NCBI RefSeq assembly: GCF_021129155.1
Contig: NZ_JAJOMC010000010.1
Span: 40,812-104,811, forward strand
DNA: 64,000 nucleotides
Direction: 5' to 3'
From: Arthrobacter sp. AK04
GTDB lineage: Bacteria > Actinomycetota > Actinomycetes > Actinomycetales > Micrococcaceae
The notes under the pieces were generated by a model that saw only the letters and a list, made by a program, of their open reading frames with translations, did no database searches and was not told the DNA's origin. Of this stretch, positions 1-7,575 are shown piece after piece; the first letter of the stretch is position 1; the number at the start of each line of letters is the position of its first letter. A program made the translations under genes and the position numbers.

Positions 1-640
1 GGGCGTCGTCGTGGATGTTCGATTCAACTTCCCGGCGCAACCGCGCGCCGGAATCGGGTGCGGTTTCGACCGTGACGGATGCAGCCACGACGGCAGGTTC
101 ATTCGACAACGAGGCCAGCCAGCCGCCCCAGTTAGCTACCCAGGCATCGATCTGCTCGGGATCGACCAGGGATGCACCGTCGGGCTGGGTGCCGAAGACA
201 ACGGTGTAGTGGGCGGTGGCGGGAAGGTGGATCAGCGCGAAGGGGCGGCCATAGGAGTCGGTGAACTCGTAAAGCTTGGAGCCGGCGGAGATCCCGGGCA
301 GCTGGTACTCGCCCCAAGGCGTCAGTCCCAACGGACCGGAGCGGTAGATGTTGGCGCGTCTGCGCCGTGCTGAGCGGAAGGCCAGCCGGGCGAAGATCCG
401 CTCCCCTACGGACTTGTTGTGCTTGTCGGTCACCGAGACGACGGCCAGCGCCAGCCCAAGGACGAGCAGGGCAATGAGCCCGGCGAACCAGCCGCCGACA
501 AAGAGACAGATCACCGTGATGATGAGGCCAACAAACAAACCGGCTGTTGCCAGGCCACCAAGGGTGCCGATGCCCGCTTTGCGCGGACGCCGCCAGTTGC
601 CGTAGGTCGGTTCTCTGTATGTGTTCTCGATAGCGGCCAT
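1..640 (-). CDS. SCO6880-family conjugation protein, 3' end outside window
   Basis: The gene reads leftward from an ATG at 640 and runs off the window start, so only about 213 N-terminal residues are visible. They begin MAAIENTYREPTYGNWRRP, then two adjacent hydrophobic segments (residues about 20-60, rich in Gly, Leu, Ile and Val), then a soluble part with RRRRANIYRSGPLG. This N-terminal layout matches the SCO6880 family, found in actinobacterial type IV-secretion-like conjugation loci next to the TrbL-like channel and the VirB4-like ATPase. The start lies one base from the stop of the upstream TrbL-like gene, so the two are probably translationally coupled. Family assignment is from pattern memory, not a search. 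Confidence 0.7.
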   Translation of the reverse strand, partial: MAAIENTYREPTYGNWRRPRKAGIGTLGGLATAGLFVGLIITVICLFVGGWFAGLIALLVLGLALAVVSVTDKHNKSVGERIFARLAFRSARRRRANIYRSGPLGLTPWGEYQLPGISAGSKLYEFTDSYGRPFALIHLPATAHYTVVFGTQPDGASLVDPEQIDAWVANWGGWLASLSNEPAVVAASVTVETAPDSGARLRREVESNIHDDA

Positions 641-641
641 G

Positions 642-1946
642 TCAGGCACCCCCCGTGGATTCTTCGCTCATGTCTTTGATGGCACCGGAAGCGGACTGGC
701 CTGCTTCAACGCCCTTTTGTGCGGACAGTACGGCGACACCGCCCGCGCCCGCGGCCACAGCGCCACTGCTGGCGGCTGCTCCGCTGCCTGCAGCAGCACT
801 GCCGGCACCGGTGGATGGTGCCGCGCCAGTGGCTCCGGCGCTCCGGGTACCTGTTTTCCCCGCTGTGCCGGACGTTCCTGCTGTTCCCTGGCTGCCAGTG
901 CCCGAGGGGCCCTGCGATCCAGGGCTTTGGCTCGAGGTGCTGCTGGTTGTCGTCGAGCTGGTGGAAGATCCGCCGCCGCGTCCGGCGCTGCCCATGCTGA
1001 TTGCACCGGAAGCCAGTGCGCCGACCGTCCCTGCTGCCAGACCGCCACCGCCGGCAGCGACAGCACCAACCATCGGGGTGACGAACCGCATGAGGGCTGG
1101 CATGGCGAACAAGGCAATGATCATCAGAGCCAGTCCGGTGACCGTTGCCAGGAGCGCAGAGCCGAAGTCTTTGCCGTCACCAACGTTTCCGAAGATCTTG
1201 CTGCCGCTGAGCTGGAAGGCCGTCGCGTAGATAATGGCGGCCGCGGGCTTGTAGAGAATGAAAGCGATCAGCCAAGCTGTGCACTTCTGGAACCAACCCC
1301 TGCCTGCCTCGGTGTTGCTGAAAGCTGCAGCCGTCGGGAAAATCCCTGTCAGGATGACGAGCAGGCCACCGCGGATGATCATGAGTACGATCTGCATTAC
1401 GGAGGCCAGAATCGCGATGAGCCCCAGGAGGATGATCATGATCGACCCGATCGGGCTGGTGGCCGAAAGCGCCAACAAGGCCGTGATGTTTTCGTTGAAC
1501 GAGGTCCCGTTCGTGGAATTAGTGATGATCCAGGCTGAGAACTGATCCGCCGCGACGGTCAGCAGTCCCACTGCTGCCACACCGGCGCCGGAGACAACGA
1601 TTAGGGTCGCCAGCGAACGCACCAGATCCCGCAAAGGCGCACCCCTACGTTCAATCGCCATCTTGGCTGCACCCACGAGGACAGACACCACAGCCAGGGA
1701 GGCCGTCCAGAAGTAGAGACTGTTCTGCAGAAACAACACCGGGTCACTCGCAGTGGACCCTCCCGGGGCTGCGGTGAGAGCGGGAGTTCCCACGTTCACC
1801 CAAAATGTCCCAAGTGTTTGGACTGTTTGTCCTACGGCATCGGCAATAGCTTTCGCCATGTTCTTGACGGCATCATTGGCGACGTCCTCCAAAGCCGCGC
1901 CTGCATGGCAGCCGATGCTGAAGGTGTCCCATCCTTCGCAGGCCAT
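642..1946 (-). CDS. TrbL/VirB6-like conjugal transfer membrane protein
   Basis: The 434-residue protein has a hydrophilic N-terminus, then five to six hydrophobic helices (about residues 70-300, for example LYFWTASLAVVSVLVGAAKM and SIMIILLGLIAILASVM), and a long low-complexity Gly/Ser/Thr/Ala tail from about residue 310. This is the shape of TrbL/VirB6 polytopic proteins that form the inner-membrane channel of type IV secretion systems; actinobacterial versions often carry such tails. Its ATG overlaps the TGA of the preceding 241-residue gene and its stop almost touches the SCO6880-like start, so it sits mid-operon. The role in DNA transfer is inferred from shape and context. Confidence 0.7.
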   Translation of the reverse strand: MACEGWDTFSIGCHAGAALEDVANDAVKNMAKAIADAVGQTVQTLGTFWVNVGTPALTAAPGGSTASDPVLFLQNSLYFWTASLAVVSVLVGAAKMAIERRGAPLRDLVRSLATLIVVSGAGVAAVGLLTVAADQFSAWIITNSTNGTSFNENITALLALSATSPIGSIMIILLGLIAILASVMQIVLMIIRGGLLVILTGIFPTAAAFSNTEAGRGWFQKCTAWLIAFILYKPAAAIIYATAFQLSGSKIFGNVGDGKDFGSALLATVTGLALMIIALFAMPALMRFVTPMVGAVAAGGGGLAAGTVGALASGAISMGSAGRGGGSSTSSTTTSSTSSQSPGSQGPSGTGSQGTAGTSGTAGKTGTRSAGATGAAPSTGAGSAAAGSGAAASSGAVAAGAGGVAVLSAQKGVEAGQSASGAIKDMSEESTGGA

Positions 1947-2671
1947 CAGACACCAGACCAGGGAATGTACCCGGACAAGTCACTTATCTGTCCCCCGCCC
2001 GTGCTGCCGGTAGCGGGAACAACAACCTTCCAGTCGCCGCTTTGCCACTGGAGCGGAACAGGAACGGAAACCAGCGCACCGTTGCTGCCCTTTGCAGCAA
2101 TGACGATCACGGCTCGATCGGGTTCATACGAGCGGATCTGGAAGCCTGCGATCTGCGCTGTCACAGCTGATGTCGCTTGCGGCTCAGGCTGATTCAGCAG
2201 TGCATCTCGTTCGGGTCCAGGGACTGCTAGCTCCTCATAAACCAGTCGAGCCTTCCCCGTAGCGGAAAGCACGGCGACGTTTGACGCCGCGTACAGGGCT
2301 CCCATGGGTGAGTGTGCAAAGCAGGAGCGGAGGCCGTTGGCTTCGGTCTTGCCGGGGCCGAACTGGGTAGGTGACGTTGGTGCGGCGATCTTCCCAACCA
2401 ATTCCCATTTGGTGTCGGTTGGTGTGGTGGCCGGCTTGGCCTGGTCACCGGATGACAGGCCGCACACGCTGGCCGCCGACGTCGCCGTAGGTTGGCCGCT
2501 GCTGGTGTTCGTGCTGGTAGTGCTCGGTTCAGGGGACGCCGTTCCGCCGCCTCTGGGAACCAGGGCCAGGATTACCCCGAGCGCGACAATGATCGCCACG
2601 ACAACGGCCGAGATGATGAACTTAGGTTTGGTCAGCGGATTCTGGTCTTCGTTCACTGTCGGTTCAGTCAT
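1946..2671 (-). CDS. Single-pass membrane protein of the conjugation operon
   Basis: The 241-residue product has a short cytoplasmic N-terminus ending in KPK, one strong membrane anchor (IISAVVVAIIVALGVILAL, residues about 19-37), a Thr/Ser/Pro-rich linker and an extracytoplasmic domain of about 170 residues with two cysteines (SVCGLSSG and RSCFAHS) that could pair. Proteins of this plan are common in actinobacterial conjugation loci and are usually annotated as hypothetical. It is encoded between the pilin-like peptide and the TrbL-like channel and overlaps the latter by a few bases, so a structural or assembly role in the transfer apparatus is likely. No enzymatic motif was seen. Confidence 0.6.
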   Translation of the reverse strand: MTEPTVNEDQNPLTKPKFIISAVVVAIIVALGVILALVPRGGGTASPEPSTTSTNTSSGQPTATSAASVCGLSSGDQAKPATTPTDTKWELVGKIAAPTSPTQFGPGKTEANGLRSCFAHSPMGALYAASNVAVLSATGKARLVYEELAVPGPERDALLNQPEPQATSAVTAQIAGFQIRSYEPDRAVIVIAAKGSNGALVSVPVPLQWQSGDWKVVVPATGSTGGGQISDLSGYIPWSGV

Positions 2672-2683
2672 GGCTGAAGCTCC

Positions 2684-2971
2684 TTAGACCAGGGCGCCTA
2701 CGACGCCGCCAGCGGAGGCTGCCAGGATGCAGCCGCCGAGGACCCACGCCAGACGGCCGGCATGCTCGCCGCCCTCTCCGCGTCGGTTGTTGATCATCAT
2801 CGTTCCGGCTGTGATCAGGATGCCCGCCACGGCCAGGCCGAAAACGATCCATGCGAGCCACTTGAGCATCGTCAGTACGCCTTCAGAGCCGGGAGGCGCT
2901 TCACCTGTGCCCGGGTTCGGTATCTCTGTGATGGCAAAGCTTGACCATTCAATGGCCTTGGAGAACAACAT
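2684..2971 (-). CDS. Small two-helix membrane protein, VirB2/TrbC pilin-like
   Basis: The 95-residue peptide has a hydrophilic start, then two hydrophobic segments: LKWLAWIVFGLAVAGILITA (about 37-56) and LAWVLGGCILAASAGGVVGA (about 74-93), separated by a short charged loop (NNRRGEGGEHAGR). Two-helix small proteins at this position, upstream of a TrbL-like gene, are typical of TrbC/VirB2-type pilin or pilin-like subunits. There is no obvious signal-peptidase site, so it could instead be a small channel component. It lies 12 bp upstream of the 241-residue gene in the same operon. Confidence 0.5.
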   Translation of the reverse strand: MLFSKAIEWSSFAITEIPNPGTGEAPPGSEGVLTMLKWLAWIVFGLAVAGILITAGTMMINNRRGEGGEHAGRLAWVLGGCILAASAGGVVGALV

Positions 2972-2984
2972 GAGTTTCTACTTT

Positions 2985-3602
2985 CTACTTGGCCGCGAGT
3001 CCGGCGGTGGAAGTTACTGCGAGATGCACCTGTTCAAGAGTGGTGCGGGCTTCTTTGGGAAGTTCCTCGGCGGCGACGTCGTGGCCGTAGCGCCATGCGT
3101 CCACCCAGGGGAAATGCCACATGTGGGGCACTCCCCCGCCGACGACGCGAGCGAAGTCGCGGATCTCTTTGGGGAGCCGTCCGGGAGCGTCAGCCATGAC
3201 CACCAGGCCTGCGACCTGGATCCCGGGAAGCGACCTTGATGCCCATTCAGTCGCAGCCAACCGTGCCGCACGAAGGCCGGGGATATTGGACCGGGCAACC
3301 AGGACGATCACGGATCCGGCTGTCGTCAAAGGCCACTGATGCTCGGCGGCTTTGGTTCTCTTGTCCAGGCGTGCGAGCGATGTTTCGCCCGCGCCGCCGT
3401 GGACGCCAAGCCACCAAAAGCTCGGTTCCCTCCCCGCAACGTTCCTTCGGGGAAGCCGGTCCGCCTGGTCCGGCTGCGGAACACTCAGCTGTGGCCTGGT
3501 CGCCCCCGTAGGGATGAACGGCGGCTCTTCCGGGATAGCTGGAACGGGTTCGTCGATAGTTTCTGCGCCGAGCGTCACCCAGCGATTCTTTGAGACCGGC
3601 AT
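2985..3602 (-). CDS. Conserved hypothetical protein, resembles DUF6668
   Basis: The protein is about 205 residues when started at the ATG at 3602, chosen because AGGGG lies about seven bases upstream; an in-frame start at 3653 would add 17 residues without a clear ribosome site. The central part (FWWLGVHGGAGETSLARL, then VIVLVARSNIPGLRAARLAA) looks like a P-loop-like or MinD-like fold in which the Walker lysine is absent (HGGAGETS instead of GGxGKT/S). Proteins annotated DUF6668 in Micrococcaceae conjugation regions look like this. It is the first gene of the leftward operon. Its function is unknown; the degenerate loop suggests nucleotide hydrolysis has been lost. Confidence 0.5.
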   Translation of the reverse strand: MPVSKNRWVTLGAETIDEPVPAIPEEPPFIPTGATRPQLSVPQPDQADRLPRRNVAGREPSFWWLGVHGGAGETSLARLDKRTKAAEHQWPLTTAGSVIVLVARSNIPGLRAARLAATEWASRSLPGIQVAGLVVMADAPGRLPKEIRDFARVVGGGVPHMWHFPWVDAWRYGHDVAAEELPKEARTTLEQVHLAVTSTAGLAAK

Positions 3603-3745
3603 TTCACATCCCCTACTAATGTCCGCAAAGATCGTATCGGTACCATCCGACACGAAAGGCCAAAAGTGACCGCGAACAACAGCTTTAGTACCTTTCAGTC
3701 ACTTCTAGTACATCACAGTACCAATTTGTGGTCTACGATGGCTCT

Positions 3746-4018
3746 ATGCGGTGGGACGGACTGAGCGTGGACCCCAAGTACCTGGAAGCACTTTTCGCCA
3801 AGTACCCGGAGCGTCTTACGCCTCAGGACCTCGAAGAGATCTTTGGGTTGTCCCGAAACACCGTCTACCGCTGGCTCCAAACCGGAGTGATTCCTGCTTA
3901 CCAAGTCGAGAAGACATGGTTGATCGCCAGAGATCAAGTCAAGGACTGGGTCTGGGAGAACCGGAACACGCTGAGGAAGGGCCAGACACCGGAAGTGAAC
4001 GACGAGGACCAGCCCTAG
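3746..4018 (+). CDS. Small helix-turn-helix DNA-binding protein, excisionase/AlpA-like
   Basis: About 90 residues contain a MerR/AlpA-like HTH: LTPQDLEEIFGLSRNTVYRW, then LQTGVIPAYQVEKTWLIARD, which matches the excise-type wing that reads a promoter or att-type site. It is divergent from the leftward conjugation operon, so it may regulate both directions. No ribosome site is visible. A GTG at 3728 is also in frame, but TACGAT at 3733-3738 looks like a -10 box that would give a near-leaderless transcript for the ATG at 3746, hence my choice. The target is unknown. Confidence 0.6.
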   Translation: MRWDGLSVDPKYLEALFAKYPERLTPQDLEEIFGLSRNTVYRWLQTGVIPAYQVEKTWLIARDQVKDWVWENRNTLRKGQTPEVNDEDQP

Positions 4019-4051
4019 GGCGAAGCAGCCGAGCAGATGTGAGGGGGACAC

Positions 4052-5134
4052 ATGCAATCACGAACGAGCGCGCCCGCGTTGGTCGCCGGCGCCGTCCTTG
4101 CACCCGTCGGCTTGGTGCTGTCCATCATCCTGTTCGGCGGGGGCTCTCAGGCCGCGGCCGACGTCTGTTCACCGACCGGTTCCAGTGTCAGCGTTGACGC
4201 AAGCCAGCTGCCCAAGGTGGCTGTGGCCGGCTACGAGGGCGAGCAGCTCAAGAATGCGGCCCTGATCATCAACGCAGGCAAAGCCCTTGGCCTGTCGGCC
4301 CGGGGGCAGACGATCGGTGTCATGACGGCCATGGGCGAATCCGGTTTGCGTGTCCTGGACTACGGCGACGGCCCGGGGCCCGACTCCCGGGGACTGTTTC
4401 AGCAGCGCGACAACGGCGCGTGGGGGTCCTACCCGGACCGGATGAACCCTACGGCTTCAGCCACGAACTTCTTTACCGCCCTGCAGAAGGTCAGCGGGTG
4501 GGAACAGCTCGAACCGACCACGGCCGCGCACCGGGTCCAGCGCAACGCCGACCCGTTCCACTACCAGTCCTACTGGGCGGCCGCCGTCGAGGTCGTCGCC
4601 GCCCTGGCCGACGTTCAGATCACCGATGTCGGCGGGGAAAGCTCCTGCGGGATCCCCGGCCAATCCGGCAAAGACGATGACCTGCCGTGGCGCACGGCCA
4701 AGATCTACGAGCCATCCCCGCTGGGCATGTACAACCGCGAATGCGTCGACTTCGCCCTCTGGCGCGTCAACCAGCAACTGGGCAGCACCACCGCCCCTTA
4801 CAAGATCCTGAACGGCACTTTCCGGCCTGACGGTGCCGTTCTCGGCTCGGCCCTTACCTGGAAAGACGGCTGGGACGCCAAGGGCTGGCCCACCGGTGGA
4901 ACGCCACGTGTTGGCGCTGTCGTCTGGTACTCCCCCGGCACCGGGGGCGCCGACGGCACCTACGGCCACGTCGCCGTCGTCAAAGCCGTCAGCGGTGACG
5001 GCAGCTTCCTGGAAGAGGGCTACAACGGCAACCCCGCCCCGAACGATCACACCTACTACACCCGCACAGTAGAGAACGGCACTCCCAGCGCCTTTCTTTA
5101 CCTGCCCGGCAGCAACTCACCGAAGGAACCATGA
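4052..5134 (+). CDS. Secreted peptidoglycan hydrolase, transglycosylase-like plus CHAP domain
   Basis: The 360-residue protein begins with a secretion signal or anchor (APALVAGAVLAPVGLVLSII). The first half (about 60-190) resembles a lysozyme/transglycosylase-type domain with TAMGESGLRVLDYGDG and DSRGLFQQR, typical of the catalytic Glu and ESxG region. The second half (about 220-355) is a CHAP amidase/endopeptidase: the Cys in NRECVDFALWRVNQ and the His in GTYGHVAVVKAV fit the catalytic pair. Bifunctional hydrolases of this kind (VirB1-like) open the cell wall for type IV secretion in Gram-positive conjugation. A good GAGGGGGA ribosome site precedes the ATG, and the stop overlaps the next gene by four bases. 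Confidence 0.8.
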   Translation: MQSRTSAPALVAGAVLAPVGLVLSIILFGGGSQAAADVCSPTGSSVSVDASQLPKVAVAGYEGEQLKNAALIINAGKALGLSARGQTIGVMTAMGESGLRVLDYGDGPGPDSRGLFQQRDNGAWGSYPDRMNPTASATNFFTALQKVSGWEQLEPTTAAHRVQRNADPFHYQSYWAAAVEVVAALADVQITDVGGESSCGIPGQSGKDDDLPWRTAKIYEPSPLGMYNRECVDFALWRVNQQLGSTTAPYKILNGTFRPDGAVLGSALTWKDGWDAKGWPTGGTPRVGAVVWYSPGTGGADGTYGHVAVVKAVSGDGSFLEEGYNGNPAPNDHTYYTRTVENGTPSAFLYLPGSNSPKEP

Positions 5135-5646
5135 AACGCGCCCTGACAGCCCTCGCGGCCCTGCTCGTGTGCACGGCCTGCGCGCCGGTATCCAGCACAA
5201 CATCCGCGGAACCATCGCCCAGCGCTTCCGCCGCCACCCCAGCCACTCTCAGCGCAGGCGGTAAGCCCCAGGCTCCCGGCGGCACAGCACCGGCCACGCT
5301 AGGCATCGCTTGGGACGAGGCAAGCGAAACAGCCGCGCTGGAAACCGCGACCAAGGCCATGACGCTTTACGCCCGTCCCACGGTCACGGACAAGCAATGG
5401 ATCCAGGAGCTCGGCCAGGTCCTGACCGCCCAAGCAACCGCTGATTACCAATACGTTGACCCGGCCAACATCCCGGTCACCAGGATCACCGGAACGGGCC
5501 AGCTCAGGATCGATGAGAACAACGGTTTCGGCTGCCATGTCGTCTTTCCCACCGATGCCGGCGCCTACGACGTGCAGCTGCTCCGCAGCGCAGCCGACAA
5601 GCCCTGGCAGGTCAACCGTTTCACGCCCCCGAACGGCACAAAGTAA
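5131..5646 (+). CDS. Lipoprotein of the conjugation region
   Basis: The 171-residue product has a lipobox signal peptide (LTALAALLVCTACAPVSS; a Cys around residue 14 or 17 is the probable lipidation site), a Ser/Pro/Ala linker and a small globular domain (about 60-170) without recognised motifs. It overlaps the hydrolase gene by four bases and sits seven bases before the ParA-like gene, so the three are co-transcribed. Small extracytoplasmic partners of this kind often resemble the NTF2-like TcpC/VirB8 fold. That is possible here, but the sequence alone does not show it. Confidence 0.6.
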   Translation: MKRALTALAALLVCTACAPVSSTTSAEPSPSASAATPATLSAGGKPQAPGGTAPATLGIAWDEASETAALETATKAMTLYARPTVTDKQWIQELGQVLTAQATADYQYVDPANIPVTRITGTGQLRIDENNGFGCHVVFPTDAGAYDVQLLRSAADKPWQVNRFTPPNGTK

Positions 5647-5652
5647 GGACAG

Positions 5653-7116
5653 ATGATGGAAACTCAAGCGCTCGACTTCCCCAAGATCAACGCCGTTCTA
5701 CGCACCAACGGAACCGGCGAAGTCACCATCAACGGAACCTCCCACGCGATCGAGGCCGCCGACGAAGCCGCCGTCCTTAGCGATGCATTACGGATCATCA
5801 CCGAAACCGCTGCCCAGCTCGGCCGACCCGTCCGCGTCAACACCACGGACCCGGACGGGCAGGGCCTCATCATCGTCTCCCCCGAAGGCGTCGTCAGCGA
5901 GGCCGCTCCGATCAAGCCCACCCCGAAACGGGAGCAGGACCGTCTGCCCGTTACGGCATCCCCTTCGCCCGAAACGGCCAGGGCCACGACCACGGCCGCG
6001 CCTGCACCTACGCCTAGTTCGGTCCCTGCTTCCTCTCCGTCCGAGGAGGTGCCGGCACAAGCTGCCGACGCTGCGCCGGTGACCTTCGGCGCAGCCGTTA
6101 CAGCCGCGCCCGCCGAGGGGCCCGCACCGGCCGCCAAAGCAGCCGCTGTGGAGCCTGCCACTCGGCGCAGCCTCAAAGACACTTCGTTCCTCATTAGCGC
6201 GCCCGTGCTCCAGCCGGCTACGCGCGGCTGGCGGGGCGTTCTCAGCCGCTTGGGCTTCCGCATGGATCCATCAACCGAGGAACTGGCCGAACGGGAAGAT
6301 ATCCGCACAGTGAGCCAGCACTGGCCCGGCCCCCGCACCGTAGCTGTCGTCAACCGCAAGGGCGGAGCGAACAAGACCCCCACCGTTGTCATGCTCAGCG
6401 CGATCCTGGCCCGCTACAGCGGCGCAGCGACCGTAGCCTGGGACAACAACGAATCACAGGGCACGCTCGGCTGGCGCACCGAAAAAGGCGGCCACAACAA
6501 CAGCGTCCTGGATCTCATCGACTCATCAAAGGCGCTGCTCTCCCCCAGCGCCCAAGCAGCCGAGATCGCCCAGTTCGTCCACCACCAGACCTCGGACAAG
6601 TTCGACGTCCTGCGCTCAGACGAGAACGAGGAGGGCGACCACGAAGTAACCGCAGAGGAGGTGGACATCGCCCACCAGGTACTCACCCGCTACTACCGTC
6701 TGATCGTCATGGACTCCGGAAACACGGCCCGCGCCGCGAATTGGCGGCGAATGATCCACCACACCAATCAGCTCGTGGTCCCCGTGACAGCCATCGAAGA
6801 CCGCGCCGAGGCCGCGCGCTTGACTCTCCAAACGCTGGAATCCCGTGGGGGCCACGATGCCGAGCTGGCCCGCAACGCCGTCGTCATCGTGTCCGAGTCC
6901 ACCGATGCCAAGCGCAGCATGAGCGGCGATGCGCTCAAGCGCGCCAAGGATGAGGCCAGGCGGATCGCTGACGGCTTCGCCCCGCATGTACGAGCCGTGG
7001 TCCGAATCCCCTACGACCCCGCCCTGGTCAATGGCCCCATCCGCTACGACGCCCTCCAACCAGCTACCAAGCGCGCGTGGCTCGCCGCCGCGGCCGCTGT
7101 GGCTAAAGGCTTCTGA
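5653..7116 (+). CDS. ParA/MinD-like ATPase with atypical P-loop
   Basis: The 487-residue protein has an N-terminal part of about 220 residues with a long Pro/Ala/Thr-rich linker, then a ParA/MinD-like domain from about residue 230: AVVNRKGGANKTPTVVMLSA is the deviant Walker A region, followed by AWDNNESQGTLGW (A' motif) and YRLIVMDSGNTA (Walker B). The loop reads KGGANKTPT rather than KGGVGKTT: both lysines are kept, but the second Gly is Asn and the usual T/S after the lysine is followed by Pro. Such proteins are common in actinobacterial conjugative elements and may position the transfer machinery or the DNA. It is the last gene of a three-gene operon. Confidence 0.7.
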   Translation: MMETQALDFPKINAVLRTNGTGEVTINGTSHAIEAADEAAVLSDALRIITETAAQLGRPVRVNTTDPDGQGLIIVSPEGVVSEAAPIKPTPKREQDRLPVTASPSPETARATTTAAPAPTPSSVPASSPSEEVPAQAADAAPVTFGAAVTAAPAEGPAPAAKAAAVEPATRRSLKDTSFLISAPVLQPATRGWRGVLSRLGFRMDPSTEELAEREDIRTVSQHWPGPRTVAVVNRKGGANKTPTVVMLSAILARYSGAATVAWDNNESQGTLGWRTEKGGHNNSVLDLIDSSKALLSPSAQAAEIAQFVHHQTSDKFDVLRSDENEEGDHEVTAEEVDIAHQVLTRYYRLIVMDSGNTARAANWRRMIHHTNQLVVPVTAIEDRAEAARLTLQTLESRGGHDAELARNAVVIVSESTDAKRSMSGDALKRAKDEARRIADGFAPHVRAVVRIPYDPALVNGPIRYDALQPATKRAWLAAAAAVAKGF

Positions 7117-7188
7117 CCTCGTCTAATGGGAACGACACGCCGAACGAGCCGCGCACTTAACGGTACCGGTACTTATAGGCTCGGGCTT

Positions 7189-7434
7189 ATGAGTACAGCC
7201 ATCCACAGACGCGTACGGGGTACAGGGGCCGGCAACGTCGTCCTCAAAGTTGACGTTGCTGCCGATGCTAAGGCTCTGGTGGAACGTCTTGCCACCCACA
7301 TGGGGCTCTCCAAAGGACAGGCAGCCGAACGCCTCCTGCTGAGCATCCGGGTGGATGCTCGCGGGTTGCCGATTTGGCCCGACATAGACGACTACCAGGA
7401 ACAAGGAGCTCTGCCTATCGATAAGGCTTCCTAA
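7189..7434 (+). CDS. Small hypothetical protein, possible DNA-binding peptide
   Basis: With the ATG at 7189 the product has about 81 residues: a basic start (IHRRVRG), a beta-like stretch (NVVLKVDVAADAKALVERLA) and a helical pair around MGLSKGQAAERLLLS. This resembles a ribbon-helix-helix or short HTH arrangement, but the match is weak. TTATAGGCT lies 10-18 bases upstream and there is no ribosome site, so the mRNA may be leaderless. It precedes a strong terminator and the rep gene, a position where small copy-number regulators are often found. An in-frame start at 7126 would add 21 residues of low quality. Confidence 0.5.
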   Translation: MSTAIHRRVRGTGAGNVVLKVDVAADAKALVERLATHMGLSKGQAAERLLLSIRVDARGLPIWPDIDDYQEQGALPIDKAS

Positions 7435-7440
7435 CGGAAG

Positions 7441-7467
7441 AAGGCCCCTCCTAAAAGGAGGGACCTT
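7441..7467 (+). terminator. Hairpin terminator before rep
   Basis: AAGG-C-CCCTCCT and AGGAGGG-A-CCTT form an 11-bp stem with one bulged pair and a four-base A loop, immediately after the small gene ending at 7434. It separates the conjugation/regulator operon from the replication gene. The T-tract is poor, as is usual in high-GC actinobacteria. Confidence 0.65.
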
Positions 7468-7523
7468 CCTAATCCTTCGCTCAGATCCCTCATCCGCCAA
7501 GATCCGGATCCGAGCTGTTACAA

Positions 7524-7540
7524 CACCCACGCTGTGGGTG
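7524..7540. promoter_or_regulatory. Perfect 7-bp inverted repeat upstream of rep
   Basis: CACCCAC-GCT-GTGGGTG is a perfect palindrome ending 36 bp before the chosen rep ATG. It could be an operator for autoregulation by the Rep protein or a small hairpin in the leader. A GTG in its right arm is in frame with rep but is an unlikely start. Confidence 0.4.
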
Positions 7541-7575
7541 CCATTTGTGTTACCTCGAAAGGAACTACTGTCCTT

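Noticed and set aside
642..1538. Long open frames on the plus strand across the TrbL-like gene
   Set aside because: They mirror the GC-rich codons of the leftward gene, have Cys/Arg/Ser-rich nonsense composition and no ribosome site.
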